Assembly: GCA_002424305.1 (NCBI GenBank) | Contig: DIQZ01000047.1 | Location: forward strand, 1-7,250 | Origin: Firmicutes bacterium UBA5449 | GTDB taxonomy: Bacteria > Bacillota > SHA-98 > UBA4971 | Length of the DNA: 7,250 nucleotides | Direction: 5' to 3' | In this document: one piece after another, positions 6,660 to 7,250 of the stretch | Layout of the letters: each line of letters starts with the position of its first letter | Position numbering within the stretch: position 1 is the stretch's first letter | Program-made: the position numbers and the translations under genes | The notes under the pieces: generated by a model | Database searches by the model: none | Told to the model about the DNA's origin: nothing | The model's input: only the letters and a program-made list of their open reading frames with translations

Positions 6660-7250
6660 TCATATGTCAAATAACATCTCCACTATGGAACGGATATCCG
6701 TTATGGAATTGACTTCCTCGAGGTCTACCGCACCCGCATTCGCACCGACTACTATAAGAGGCACTTCTATATCGGTGTCAATTAAGGTTCCGTGACTTCC
6801 TAATGTATAATCCATGAACAACAATGCCTCTATGAACATATACCCGCGTTCTGATATTGCGATAAGCGAAGGTGTACGCGGATGCTCTATATGAAGCTCC
6901 TCGCGCCTGGCTTTATCATCAATATCTATGACTTCAGCTACGCCTTCAGTCTGTCTTAGCTCATCAGCAATCTTGTCTCTGTCGTCATCATCTGCCCAAA
7001 CGTATAGAGCTCCTCCGTCAAGGGTCATCGGCACGTCTTTGTCAGTGATATCGCCTATGATATCCCTTGCCGTAATACCCGTATCAACTCTGGTCATACC
7101 GTGATCTGCAGTGATGATCAGGCTCCACCTACCCGGACGGGTTGCTTCCAGCGTTCGAGCAAGTTCTTCCAAACCTTCGCTGACAGCACACAGCGCATCA
7201 GCAGTCTCCACAGCAGGCACAGGGCCGAACCTGTGTCCGCACGTGTCAGG
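6660..7250 (-). CDS. Type I phosphodiesterase/nucleotide pyrophosphatase, C-terminal part (cut by window edge)
   Basis: Metal-dependent hydrolase of the alkaline phosphatase superfamily that cleaves phosphodiester or pyrophosphate bonds. The frame is open to the window edge and the first visible residues read PDTCGHRFGP, matching the family's DxxGHxxGP metal-binding signature, so the true start lies beyond 7250. The GTG at 7220 is not a credible start because it would drop this motif. Visible are 196 residues: Asp2 and His6 of the first signature, IITADHGM (45-52) with the metal ligands Asp49 and His50, and GSHGT (151-155) with the third histidine. The ending SITDIRSIVEMLFDI is usual for the family. 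The N-terminal part with the nucleophile Thr/Ser is outside the window. It is convergent with the transporter operon, so a functional link to it is uncertain. The substrate is unknown. Confidence 0.92.
   Translation of the reverse strand, partial: PDTCGHRFGPVPAVETADALCAVSEGLEELARTLEATRPGRWSLIITADHGMTRVDTGITARDIIGDITDKDVPMTLDGGALYVWADDDDRDKIADELRQTEGVAEVIDIDDKARREELHIEHPRTPSLIAISERGYMFIEALLFMDYTLGSHGTLIDTDIEVPLIVVGANAGAVDLEEVNSITDIRSIVEMLFDI

Noticed and set aside
6529..6795. Plus-strand reading frame after the second permease
   Set aside because: It runs antisense to the clearly real phosphodiesterase gene for half its length, has a low-complexity Ser/Thr/Arg composition and no ribosome binding site of note.
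1..7250. CRISPR arrays, tRNA or rRNA genes, transposases and insertion sequence ends
   Set aside because: I looked for regularly spaced repeats, cloverleaf-like segments and terminal inverted repeats with a transposase and saw none.

Overview
The window looks like bacterial chromosome. Genes are densely packed, starts are ATG, GTG or TTG preceded by purine-rich Shine-Dalgarno sequences, and composition is moderate in GC. It holds a polar gene pair of a CUT1-type sugar ABC transporter. The solute-binding protein has a Sec signal peptide but no lipobox cysteine. This fits a diderm cell with a periplasm (for example a diderm Firmicutes or Thermotogae-like lineage) better than a classical monoderm Gram-positive. 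The lineage is an inference only.

Left part (2-3097, minus strand): a tight three-gene unit. The first gene (737-3097) encodes a 786-residue protein fusing an N-terminal phospholipase D (HKD) nuclease-like domain to a complete superfamily 2 helicase core and a C-terminal domain of unknown role. It is followed with almost no spacing by a HIT-family nucleotide hydrolase/transferase (325-735) and then by an unrecognised 106-residue protein (2-322). The combination of nuclease, helicase, nucleotide hydrolase and unknown small protein resembles an accessory or defence-like nucleic-acid module and is the most interesting item here. No function is demonstrated.

Middle (3098-3406): a 309-base divergent intergenic region that must carry the promoters of both operons. 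It contains a canonical four-tract G-quadruplex motif on the minus strand, upstream of the helicase gene.

Right-centre (3407-6528, plus strand): an ABC sugar uptake operon made of a secreted binding protein, a MalF/UgpA-type permease and a MalG/UgpE-type permease. No ATPase is encoded in the window, so the transporter probably uses an ATPase encoded elsewhere. A perfect 12-bp hairpin sits inside the first codons of the first permease gene. It could set the ratio of binding protein to permeases, as hairpins between malE and malF-type genes do.

Right edge (6660-7250, minus strand): the C-terminal part of a type I phosphodiesterase/nucleotide pyrophosphatase of the alkaline phosphatase superfamily. 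It converges on the transporter operon and is cut by the window end.
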